A DNA stretch of 7,711 bases from an uncultured Clostridia bacterium (GCA_958420075.1 CATZIM010000076.1:1-7711); one strand, 5' to 3'. Positions 1 to 6,272 are shown, counted from the first letter of the stretch. Notes: generated by a model from the letters alone, not told the origin. Made by a program: numbers and translations.

Positions 1-83
1 ATCCCTTATTTAGTTTTTTTTGAGGTGGCCGTTGTAACGCAACCTTAGGAGGCGGCCGCTCTATCCAACTGAGCTATAGGGAC
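1..83 (-). tRNA. tRNA-Arg(CCU)-like gene, irregular or broken 3' half, at window edge
   Basis: Reading leftward from 83, the sequence gives a normal tRNA 5' half: acceptor strand GTCCCTA, a TA linker, D-stem GCTC/GAGC around loop AGTTGGATA, then CTCCTAA, an anticodon loop with T33 and anticodon CCT (arginine AGG codons). After that it stops behaving like a tRNA. The expected 39-43 strand (GCGGC, to pair with GCCGC) is absent, and no TTCRA T-loop is seen. The far end AGGGAT can pair with GTCCCT through one G-T wobble, giving an 83-nt unit instead of about 74-77. A GGCCG/CGGCC pairing is possible only if the anticodon loop is enlarged to 21 nt. It is preceded by a plausible promoter. Likely explanations are a decayed gene, a recombination junction at the gene's 3' side, or an assembly edge artefact. 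The 5' half is confident; a working tRNA is doubtful. Confidence 0.55.
22..58. repeat. Short direct repeat GAGGYGGCCG flanking a small hairpin inside the tRNA-like gene
   Basis: GAGGTGGCCG at 22-31 and GAGGCGGCCG at 49-58 match at 9 of 10 bases, with starts 27 nt apart. The right copy is part of the anticodon arm of the tRNA-like gene; the left copy lies in the region that should be its T-arm. Between them, 31-43 is a small dyad (GTTG, 5-nt loop, CAAC). The layout could reflect a partial duplication or a recombination crossover site, but the repeat is short and chance is possible. Confidence 0.45.
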
Positions 84-96
84 ACATTACTTTTCT

Positions 97-124
97 ATTT
101 TATCACGTTCCCCCATTTCGTCAA
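97..124 (-). promoter_or_regulatory. Sigma-A-type promoter for the tRNA-like gene
   Basis: On the minus strand a -35 box TTGACG (119-124) and a -10 box TAAAAT (97-102) are separated by 16 nt. The predicted start lies near 90, about 7 nt before the mature tRNA 5' end at 83, a usual spacing for a tRNA leader. This supports the locus being, or having been, a transcribed tRNA gene. Confidence 0.6.
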
Positions 125-170
125 GAGTGCTTTTCCCTTGTATTTTCTACTATTCCAATGGGGATTTCCT

Positions 171-200
171 TTGACAGTCTTTATCCGCAGGCGGTATAAT
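171..200 (+). promoter_or_regulatory. Near-consensus sigma-A promoter of the LRR-VWA-MoxR operon
   Basis: A perfect -35 TTGACA (171-176) and a perfect -10 TATAAT (195-200) are separated by 18 nt, one more than the optimum. Transcription would begin near 207, leaving a leader of about 37 nt before the ATG at 244. The last 10 bases of the spacer (185-194) form a dyad, CCGC-AG-GCGG, which could be an operator for a spacer-binding regulator or could be chance. No other promoter is visible in the gaps between the three downstream genes (12 and 4 nt), so this one probably drives all three. Confidence 0.85.
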
Positions 201-232
201 ATATGATTGAAACAGGATTTTGTATAGAAAAC

Positions 233-237
233 GAGGA
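233..237 (+). promoter_or_regulatory. Ribosome binding site fixing the LRR gene start at 244
   Basis: GAGGA ends 6 nt before ATG 244. An in-frame TTG at 220 would add eight residues but lies upstream of this site and has no Shine-Dalgarno sequence of its own, so ATG 244 is preferred. Confidence 0.75.
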
Positions 238-243
238 AAAAAT

Positions 244-1419
244 ATGATTCCCATTACCATAACATACACCCCCTACGCCGAAGGTGTGAAAATCATCGGC
301 GTCACAGGACGGGCGGCGGAAATCCGCATTCCCGACCACATAGATGGCTTGCCTGTCATTGCCATTGCCCCCTATGCCTTTGCGGTGCAGACGGAGGCAG
401 AGGTAAATGAAACAGAAACGCCCGCCCAGCTTTCCTTTGTGGAAGGGGAGGACATGCCAAGAAAAGCCCCTCTGAAAGAAGTCACAGGGGAAGCCTTGAA
501 GCGGCTGTATCTGCCGGACACCATCCGGGAAATGGGTGCTTATGCCTTTGGGGGCTGTTCTGCTTTGGAGGTCATCCACCTGCCGGAACATCTCTCAGTA
601 CTGCCTGACCATGTGTTTGCAGGGTGCATTTCTCTGAAACAGATTGCCCTACCGCCCCATCTTTCCGTCATTGAGGGCTATGCCTTTTATGACTGCCGCA
701 GTTTGGAAAAACTGCGGATTCCCGAAACAGTGCAGAAAATCGGGGCATACGCCTGCTACAACTGCCGGGAAATGGAGGAAATCAACATCCCAAGAGAAAC
801 CACTGACCTTGGCACGGGGCTGTTTCTGAACTGCGACAAGCTTACATCCATTTCCTTTGGCAGATGCCGCCACATTGCGGACTTGGTGGCAGTGCTGAAC
901 CACGAACTGCATCTGACCATGGATTTTGACGACGGAAACCGGGCGAAACTGCTCATTCCCGATTTCCAGTACGAATATATCGAGGACACCCCTGCCCGTC
1001 AGTTCCATCAGGTGAACTATGGCACAGGGCATCTGTTCCGTCAGTGCATCGGCAATTCGGACATTGATTTCCGCCGCTTTGACGAGCTGTTTTACCTGAC
1101 CAAGCGAGAGGACGGGGCACTCATGGTACTGCTTCTGACCATGTACCGTCTGGAATATCCCTACCGCTTACAGGAAAACCGCAGACAGGACTATCTGCAA
1201 TATCTGAAAGAGCATTTTTTCACTGCCTTTGGGTACTATACCCAGCAAGGCAGTCTGGACAAAATCCGCCTCTTTGCCCAGTGGGGGCTGATTACAGCGG
1301 AAAACATCGATTCTCTGCTGGAAATGGCAGGAGAAGCCAAAAAAACGGAAATCACGGGCTTTTTGCTGGAATACCAGCATGCCCATTTTGCAAAAAAGAA
1401 AAAATCATTTGATCTGTAA
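244..1419 (+). CDS. Leucine-rich-repeat protein (BspA/LRR_5 type) of a MoxR-VWA operon
   Basis: Predicted 391-residue protein with no signal peptide, membrane segment or wall-anchor motif, so probably cytoplasmic. Residues about 27-49 hold a first LRR-like turn (IRIP...APYAF), followed by a non-repeat insertion at about 50-84. From 85 to 199 there are five repeats of exactly 23 residues (starting at 85, 108, 131, 154 and 177) with pattern L..I.LP..[LI]..[IL]...F..C. Each has a cysteine at the same place (105, 128, 151, 174, 197). This is the LRR_5 consensus, a protein-binding scaffold. The second half (about 210-391) is not LRR; it looks helical, and 346-381 resembles a degenerate helical repeat ending in a basic tail. 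First gene of a three-gene operon; the VWA gene starts 12 nt after its stop. By context it may select substrates for the MoxR/VWA pair. The fold is confident; the role is inferred. Confidence 0.85.
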   Translation: MIPITITYTPYAEGVKIIGVTGRAAEIRIPDHIDGLPVIAIAPYAFAVQTEAEVNETETPAQLSFVEGEDMPRKAPLKEVTGEALKRLYLPDTIREMGAYAFGGCSALEVIHLPEHLSVLPDHVFAGCISLKQIALPPHLSVIEGYAFYDCRSLEKLRIPETVQKIGAYACYNCREMEEINIPRETTDLGTGLFLNCDKLTSISFGRCRHIADLVAVLNHELHLTMDFDDGNRAKLLIPDFQYEYIEDTPARQFHQVNYGTGHLFRQCIGNSDIDFRRFDELFYLTKREDGALMVLLLTMYRLEYPYRLQENRRQDYLQYLKEHFFTAFGYYTQQGSLDKIRLFAQWGLITAENIDSLLEMAGEAKKTEITGFLLEYQHAHFAKKKKSFDL

Positions 1420-1431
1420 AGGGGGAAAACC

Positions 1432-2820
1432 ATGAACGAAACCCATCAGCAGCTCATACAAATCGGCAGCCGCATATTGAGCGCCTCCCGCAATGAGCTT
1501 TATTTATCCATGCGGTTTCTGGACGTTGCCCTCAGCTCTCTGCGTTATGAAATGAACCTGTCCTCCCTCTATGTGGGGACGGACGGGGAAAAAATACTGT
1601 TCAACCCCCGTTACCTCATCCAGCGGTATCTGTCCGACCGGGTGCTGGTGAATCGGGCGTATCTGCACATGCTGCTCCACTGCCTGTTCCGCCACCCCTT
1701 CCATCAGGGCGACCGGGACGAGGAATACTGGAATTTGGCATGCGACATTGCCGTGGAATCCATGGTGGATGCACTGCCTTTTAAATCGGTGCATCTGGTG
1801 GTATCCGACCGGAGGAATGAATGGTATGACAAACTGCGGCGAGAGCTGAAAGTCCTTTCCGCCGAGGGCATTTACGAAGTGCTGCAAAAGGAAAAACTGT
1901 CCATACAGGACTTCGGCAAACTGCAATTGGAATTCTGGGTGGACGACCATGTTTTCTGGGAAAAGAAAAAGGACGACGACCAGAATCAGGACGAAAACCA
2001 AGACGACAACAACAACCAGAACCAAAACGACCAGAACGACGAGCAAGAACAGCAGCGCCGACAGGAACTGGAGGAAAAGTGGCGTGACATCAGCGAAAAG
2101 ATGCAGACCAATCTGGAAACCTTCTCCAAGGAAGCCGGGGAAGAAGCCGGCGACCTGCTGCAATACCTGAAAGTAGAAAATCGGGAACGGTACGACTACC
2201 GCCGTTTTCTGGAGAAATTTGTGACCCTCAAAGAGGACATGCAGGTGGACGACGACAGCTACGACTATATTTTCTATACTTATGGTTTACAGCTTTACGG
2301 CAATCTGCCCCTCATCGAGGCTTTGGAATACAAGGAAGTGAAAAAGGTAGAGGAAATCGTCATTGCCATTGACACCTCCGAATCCTGCGAGGGGGAAGTG
2401 GTGCGCAAATTCTTAGAAGAAACCTACGCCATCCTGCGGCAGAACGAGAGCTTTTTCCATACCTTCCACATCCACATCATACAGTGTGATACCGTCATCC
2501 AGCAGGATAAAGTCATCACCTCCGCCGAAGAGATGGCAGCATACATGGAGGAATTTGACCTCAGGGGAAGCGGCGGCACGGACTTCCGTCCCGTATTCAC
2601 CTATGTATCCAAACTCATTGAAGAAAAAGTCTTTCGCAATCTGAAAGGGCTCATTTACTTCACCGACGGCTGGGGACAGTTCCCCAAACGCCGCCCGCCC
2701 TACGAAACAGCATTCGTCTTTTTTGACGAGGGCATGTACAACGAACGGGAAGTGCCCCCTTGGGCAATGAAAGTCATTTTGGGCAAAGAAGATTTGGAAA
2801 TTTCGTATAACAAGGAGTAA
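1432..2820 (+). CDS. VWA-domain protein with degenerate zincin-like N-terminus (DUF2201 type)
   Basis: A 462-residue soluble protein in three parts. Residues about 5-170 resemble the putative metallopeptidase domain (DUF2201 N-terminal type): H79, H83 and H88 form HxxxHxxxxH, followed by an NLACD segment with D105. The usual catalytic glutamate after the first histidine is a methionine (M80), so metal binding is possible but proteolysis is unlikely. Residues about 177-216 are a charged, Asn/Gln/Asp-rich low-complexity linker leading into a helical stretch. Residues about 307-455 are a VWA-like domain with a full metal-ion-dependent adhesion site: DTSES (D314, S316, S318), T383 in GSGGTDF, and D412 in TDG. 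VWA partners of MoxR ATPases (for example ViaA, NorD, CbbO) bind Mg2+ and link the ATPase to its client. The start at 1432 follows a purine-rich GGGGGA site (1421-1426). The MoxR gene begins 4 nt after its stop, so the two are probably translated together. Confidence 0.88.
   Translation: MNETHQQLIQIGSRILSASRNELYLSMRFLDVALSSLRYEMNLSSLYVGTDGEKILFNPRYLIQRYLSDRVLVNRAYLHMLLHCLFRHPFHQGDRDEEYWNLACDIAVESMVDALPFKSVHLVVSDRRNEWYDKLRRELKVLSAEGIYEVLQKEKLSIQDFGKLQLEFWVDDHVFWEKKKDDDQNQDENQDDNNNQNQNDQNDEQEQQRRQELEEKWRDISEKMQTNLETFSKEAGEEAGDLLQYLKVENRERYDYRRFLEKFVTLKEDMQVDDDSYDYIFYTYGLQLYGNLPLIEALEYKEVKKVEEIVIAIDTSESCEGEVVRKFLEETYAILRQNESFFHTFHIHIIQCDTVIQQDKVITSAEEMAAYMEEFDLRGSGGTDFRPVFTYVSKLIEEKVFRNLKGLIYFTDGWGQFPKRRPPYETAFVFFDEGMYNEREVPPWAMKVILGKEDLEISYNKE
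2812..2817 (+). promoter_or_regulatory. Ribosome binding site of the MoxR gene, inside the end of the VWA gene
   Basis: AAGGAG abuts the VWA stop codon and sits 7 nt before ATG 2825. The MoxR start is thus loaded by ribosomes finishing the VWA gene, which suggests translational coupling and matched expression. Confidence 0.75.
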
Positions 2821-2824
2821 TGCT

Positions 2825-4363
2825 ATGAATATCAAACAGGCAAAGGAAGAAATCAAGCATGCCATTGCCGCTTATCTGGCAAAGGACGCTTACGGAGAAT
2901 ATAAAATCCCTGTGGTGCGGCAGCGTCCCCTGCTGCTCATGGGGGCGCCGGGCATCGGCAAAACTGCCATCATGGAACAGGTGGCAAGAGAATGCGGCGT
3001 GGGGCTGGTGGCATACAGCATCACCCACCACACCCGTCAGAGTGCCATGGGGCTGCCCTTCATCAGCCACAAAAACTACGGCGGCAAGGAATACGCCGTC
3101 ACAGAATACACTATGAGTGAAATCATCGGTGCGGTTTATGACAAAATGGAAGAAACAGGACTGAAAGAAGGCATCCTGTTCATCGACGAAATCAACTGCG
3201 TATCCGAAACACTGGCTCCTGCCATGCTGCAATTTTTGCAGGCGAAAACATTCGGCTCCCATAAGGTACCCGAAGGCTGGATCATCGTGGCAGCAGGCAA
3301 CCCGCCCGAATACAACAAGAGTGTACGGGAATTTGACGTAGTAACCTTAGACCGTGTGAAGAAAATCGACGTAGAACCTGATTTTACCGCATGGAAGGAA
3401 TACGCTTGGAAACAGGGACTTCACGGGGCTGTGCTGTCCTATCTGGAAATTAAGAAAAACCATTTCTACGCCATGGAAACCACTGTGGACGGCAAGCGTT
3501 TTGCCACCGCCAGAGGCTGGGAAGACCTGTCCAATATGTTGCGGGTTTATGAGGAACTGGGCATTGCCGCTGACGAAGGGCTCATTTACCAGTACTTACA
3601 GCACAAGAAAATCGCTAAGGATTTTGCCAACTACTTAGACCTTTACGAAAAATACCGCACAGATTACCGTGTGGGAGACATTCTGGCTGGGAACTACACC
3701 AAAGGTGCCGTGGAAAAACTCCAGGAAGCGCCTTTCGACGAACGCCTCAGCGTGATGGGTCTGCTGCTGAGCCGCCTGACAGAAGACTTTACAGCGGCTT
3801 ATGACAAAGATTTGCAGACCGTACAGCTCCACGGCGTGCTGAAAGAAATCAAGGAACGTTTCGCAAGCCCTTACTGTGCTGAAACCCCTTGGGAAACCCT
3901 CACAGAATCCTACATGGAAGAAATCCAGAGCAAGTACGACAGAGAAAAGAAAGCGGGACTTCTGGACAAGCACAGCGCACAGGCATACCTTGCCACATTG
4001 CAGACCATGGAAGGCTATGTGCAGGCAGCCAAAGCCGCAGGTCTTAGGGAAAAAGACGATGTATTCGGCATGATGAAAGAGAAATTCACCCATGTGGTGG
4101 AAGATAGAGAAAACGCTATCTCCTACGCTTCCGCAGCACTGGACAACGCTTTTGCTTTCCTGGAAGAAGCCTTCGGTGCTGGACAGGAAATGGTCATTTT
4201 CATCACAGAACTGACTGCCAACTATTACAGCGTGAAATTCATCAGCGAAAACGGCTGTGAAAAATATTACAGCTACAACAAAGAGCTGCTCTTTGAAGAA
4301 AAGCAGAAATCCATTCTGGAAGATATTGAAAAAGCAAAGACCATGGTAGATCTGCTGTTTTAA
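2825..4363 (+). CDS. MoxR-family AAA+ ATPase
   Basis: A 512-residue cytoplasmic ATPase. The AAA+ core covers about residues 1-245: Walker A GAPGIGKT (40-47), Walker B ILFIDE (117-122, D121 and E122), sensor-1 asparagine in AAGNPPEYN (N159), an LDRVKKID stretch with a likely arginine finger (R177), and a TARGWEDL lid motif with a likely sensor-2 arginine (R230). All the residues expected for ATP binding and hydrolysis are present. About 265 further residues follow, helical and charged, without a family signature I recognise; this tail may carry partner or substrate binding. MoxR proteins form ring-shaped remodelling machines and are usually encoded beside a VWA protein, as here. Last gene of the plus-strand operon, ending just before a strong terminator. 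The family is confident; the client is unknown. Confidence 0.92.
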   Translation: MNIKQAKEEIKHAIAAYLAKDAYGEYKIPVVRQRPLLLMGAPGIGKTAIMEQVARECGVGLVAYSITHHTRQSAMGLPFISHKNYGGKEYAVTEYTMSEIIGAVYDKMEETGLKEGILFIDEINCVSETLAPAMLQFLQAKTFGSHKVPEGWIIVAAGNPPEYNKSVREFDVVTLDRVKKIDVEPDFTAWKEYAWKQGLHGAVLSYLEIKKNHFYAMETTVDGKRFATARGWEDLSNMLRVYEELGIAADEGLIYQYLQHKKIAKDFANYLDLYEKYRTDYRVGDILAGNYTKGAVEKLQEAPFDERLSVMGLLLSRLTEDFTAAYDKDLQTVQLHGVLKEIKERFASPYCAETPWETLTESYMEEIQSKYDREKKAGLLDKHSAQAYLATLQTMEGYVQAAKAAGLREKDDVFGMMKEKFTHVVEDRENAISYASAALDNAFAFLEEAFGAGQEMVIFITELTANYYSVKFISENGCEKYYSYNKELLFEEKQKSILEDIEKAKTMVDLLF

Positions 4364-4394
4364 GGAATAAAAAACCATCATTTATTAAAAAAAT

Positions 4395-4430
4395 AATAGC
4401 TGGAATCCTAATATCAGGATTCCAGCTATT
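4395..4430. terminator. Bidirectional intrinsic terminator shared by the two convergent operons
   Basis: A perfect 15-bp inverted repeat (4395-4409 with 4416-4430, loop AATATC). On the plus strand it runs into a T-rich tract (4429-4438, one A interrupting). On the minus strand the run of seven A at 4387-4393 becomes a U-tract one base after the stem. It lies 31 nt after the MoxR stop and 15 nt past the lipoprotein stop, so it can end both transcripts and limit antisense read-through. Confidence 0.92.
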
Positions 4431-4445
4431 TTTATTTTCCATATT

Positions 4446-4868
4446 TTATTCTCTTGTAAACTCTGCCGCAATGGCATTGCCGTCTACTTCAATGATCAGA
4501 CGGAATTCTCCGGCACCAATGCCGCCGCAGAGATTTTTCCAGTTGATAGGCAGCTCTACCGTTTCTCCGGCAGGTACCGCAACGGTTTCTTCGCCCCATG
4601 TCGCATTGGCAGTGCCTACAAATTCTTTCCAATTGCCGTCCGCGTCTTTCTTTTCCATGTGATACGCGTCACGATAGCTGATTTCCGCGTCTGTGCCGTT
4701 GGTCAGCAGGAATGTACCGCTGGTGGCTTTCAGGGTATCTTCTTTCAGTTCCAGTGTCACGCCTTCCATTTCGTTGACTGTGGCAAACTGGGTTTCCGGG
4801 TCGCCGCTGCATCCGGCAAATGCCACCATACACAACAATGCCAATAAAACCGCAATTCCTTTTTTCAT
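4446..4868 (-). CDS. Small lipoprotein with bacterial Ig-like domain
   Basis: A 140-residue secreted lipoprotein. It begins MKKG, followed by a hydrophobic core (residues 5-18) and a lipobox FAGC, giving cleavage before C20, lipid attachment there and location on the outer face of the cytoplasmic membrane. Residues about 35-138 are predicted beta-rich and resemble the Ig-like domain common in clostridial lipoproteins: a segment with LTNGTDAEISY, a W/F-centred middle (GNWKEF), a VPAGETVELPINW turn, and a closing GEFRLIIEVDG strand. A single cysteine (C114) remains in the mature domain besides C20. An AGGAG site (4876-4880) lies 7 nt upstream of the ATG. It starts 15 nt after glmM with no terminator between, so it is probably the last gene of the cdaA-cdaR-glmM transcript. 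Its specific function is unknown; a cell-envelope role is inferred. Confidence 0.82.
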   Translation of the reverse strand: MKKGIAVLLALLCMVAFAGCSGDPETQFATVNEMEGVTLELKEDTLKATSGTFLLTNGTDAEISYRDAYHMEKKDADGNWKEFVGTANATWGEETVAVPAGETVELPINWKNLCGGIGAGEFRLIIEVDGNAIAAEFTRE

Positions 4869-4883
4869 TTCGTTTCTCCTTTA

Positions 4884-6233
4884 TTACTGCAATGTCTTTT
4901 CAATGAATGCTGCCAGTTCTTTTGCCGCTTTTCCCATACGTTCCATGTCTTTACCTTCGATCATGACACGGATCAGGGGTTCTGTACCGGAAGTACGGAT
5001 CAGCACACGGCCGTCTGCGGAAAATTCTTCTTCCAGTTTGGAAATGGCATGGCGGATGGCAGGTACTTCCATATAAGTATTTTTCTTTGCGTTATTGACG
5101 CGGGCATTTACCAGCACCTGAGGCATCACTTCCATGGCTTTTGCCAGTTCAGAAGCCTTTTTGCCTGTGCGTTTCATAACGGACAGCAGCTGGATGGCTG
5201 TGAGGATACCGTCACCGGTGGTGTTGTGATCCAGGAAAATGATATGACCGGACTGTTCACCGCCCAGATTGCGTTCCGCTTCGATCATACGTTCCAGAAC
5301 GTAACGGTCGCCAACGCCTGCCTGTTCAATAGAAATGCCTTTTTCTCTGCCCATCATGGTCAGACCCAGGTTAGACATAACGGTACCAACGATGGTATCG
5401 TTTTTCAGTGTGCCTTTTTCTTTCATATCCAGACCGCAGATGGCAAGGATTTTATCGCCGTCGATGAGTTCGCCGTTTTCGTCTACAGCCAGGCAGCGGT
5501 CTGCGTCGCCGTCGAAAGCAAAACCGATATCTGCGTTATTTTCTTTTACAAATGCTTTCAGGTCTTCCATATGGGTGGAACCGCAGCGTTCGTTGATATT
5601 TGTGCCGTCGGGTTCGTTATGGATGATGCAAAGGCTTGCACCCAGATTCAGCAGTGTGATGGGAGCTGCTTTATAAGATGCGCCGTTGGCACAGTCCAAA
5701 GCTACTTTGATGCCGCCGAATTTTTCCTTTGTGGTGCTGCCAAGGAATGCGATGTAATCATCCAGCGCATCTTCTGCCACAGTATGGGTACCGATGGATG
5801 CCCCTGTGGGAGAAGGCAGGATTTCGGGATGACTCAGGATGATGTTTTCGATTTCATCTTCCAGATCATCGCTGAGTTTATAGCCCTGGCTGTTGAAAAA
5901 CTTGATGCCGTTGTATTCCACAGGGTTATGAGAAGCGGAAATGACAACGCCTGCATCCAGACGATATTTCCGTACCAGATAAGCCACTGCAGGTGTGGGC
6001 ACGATGCCTGCCAGCACTGCGTGAGCGCCTACAGAGCAGATGCCTGCCACCAGAGCCGCTTCCAGCATATCACCGCTGATGCGGGTATCCATCCCCACCA
6101 AAATGCGGGGTGCATGTTTTGTTTCTTTTGTCAGTACATAAGCGCCTGCACGTCCCAGCTGGAACGCCATTTCCCCTGTCAGTTCCGTATTTGCTACACC
6201 GCGGACACCGTCCGTACCAAATAATCTACCCAT
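4884..6233 (-). CDS. glmM: Phosphoglucosamine mutase
   Basis: GlmM interconverts glucosamine-6-phosphate and glucosamine-1-phosphate in the cytoplasm, feeding UDP-GlcNAc synthesis for peptidoglycan. At 449 residues it is full length for the family. All four landmark loops are intact: the catalytic phosphoserine loop SASHNP (S101), the Mg2+ loop DGDADR (D241, D243, D245), the sugar-binding loop GGEQSGH (324-330) and the C-terminal phosphate-binding loop RTSGTEP (413-419). The N-terminus MGRLFGTDGVRG is the standard GlmM start, which fixes ATG 6233. The nearest Shine-Dalgarno AAGGAG (6246-6251) is 12 nt away, longer than usual, so translation may be moderate or helped by read-through from cdaR 39 nt upstream. 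In Firmicutes GlmM is known to bind and inhibit CdaA, and the neighbouring genes here fit that circuit. Confidence 0.97.
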   Translation of the reverse strand: MGRLFGTDGVRGVANTELTGEMAFQLGRAGAYVLTKETKHAPRILVGMDTRISGDMLEAALVAGICSVGAHAVLAGIVPTPAVAYLVRKYRLDAGVVISASHNPVEYNGIKFFNSQGYKLSDDLEDEIENIILSHPEILPSPTGASIGTHTVAEDALDDYIAFLGSTTKEKFGGIKVALDCANGASYKAAPITLLNLGASLCIIHNEPDGTNINERCGSTHMEDLKAFVKENNADIGFAFDGDADRCLAVDENGELIDGDKILAICGLDMKEKGTLKNDTIVGTVMSNLGLTMMGREKGISIEQAGVGDRYVLERMIEAERNLGGEQSGHIIFLDHNTTGDGILTAIQLLSVMKRTGKKASELAKAMEVMPQVLVNARVNNAKKNTYMEVPAIRHAISKLEEEFSADGRVLIRTSGTEPLIRVMIEGKDMERMGKAAKELAAFIEKTLQ

Positions 6234-6245
6234 ATTCTGTTCAAA

Positions 6246-6251
6246 CTCCTT
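6246..6251 (-). promoter_or_regulatory. Distant ribosome binding site of glmM
   Basis: AAGGAG on the minus strand, 12 nt before the glmM ATG, against a more usual 5-9 nt. No in-frame start codon lies in the gap, and the protein start is fixed by homology, so the wide spacing is real. Confidence 0.6.
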
Positions 6252-6272
6252 ATTCTTATTTTCTCATATTTT

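Noticed and set aside
1..50. Group I intron in the tRNA-Arg(CCU) anticodon loop
   Set aside because: Such introns are known in some bacterial tRNA-Arg(CCU) genes, but no guide sequence complementary to the 5' exon end is visible after the anticodon and too little sequence is present to see an intron core.
220..243. TTG start at 220 adding eight residues to the LRR protein
   Set aside because: It lies before the GAGGA ribosome site that serves ATG 244 and has no such site of its own; the added residues are basic and not LRR-like.
1504..2163. 219-codon minus-strand frame with a very hydrophobic Val/Leu stretch
   Set aside because: The hydrophobic run is only the complement of the Asp/Asn/Gln-rich linker of the VWA gene, so it is not a real membrane segment.
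3635..4381. 248-codon open frame on the minus strand opposite the MoxR gene
   Set aside because: Antisense to the MoxR coding region, Phe/Cys-rich shadow composition, and no plausible domain.
5049..6224. 391-codon open frame on the plus strand opposite glmM
   Set aside because: It is wholly antisense to a fully recognisable glmM, has a Cys/Phe/His-rich composition typical of a reverse-frame shadow, and matches no family.
6234..6272. Possible promoter or terminator between cdaR and glmM
   Set aside because: The 39-nt AT-rich gap has no hairpin with a T-tract and no convincing -35/-10 pair; it looks like an ordinary intra-operon spacer.
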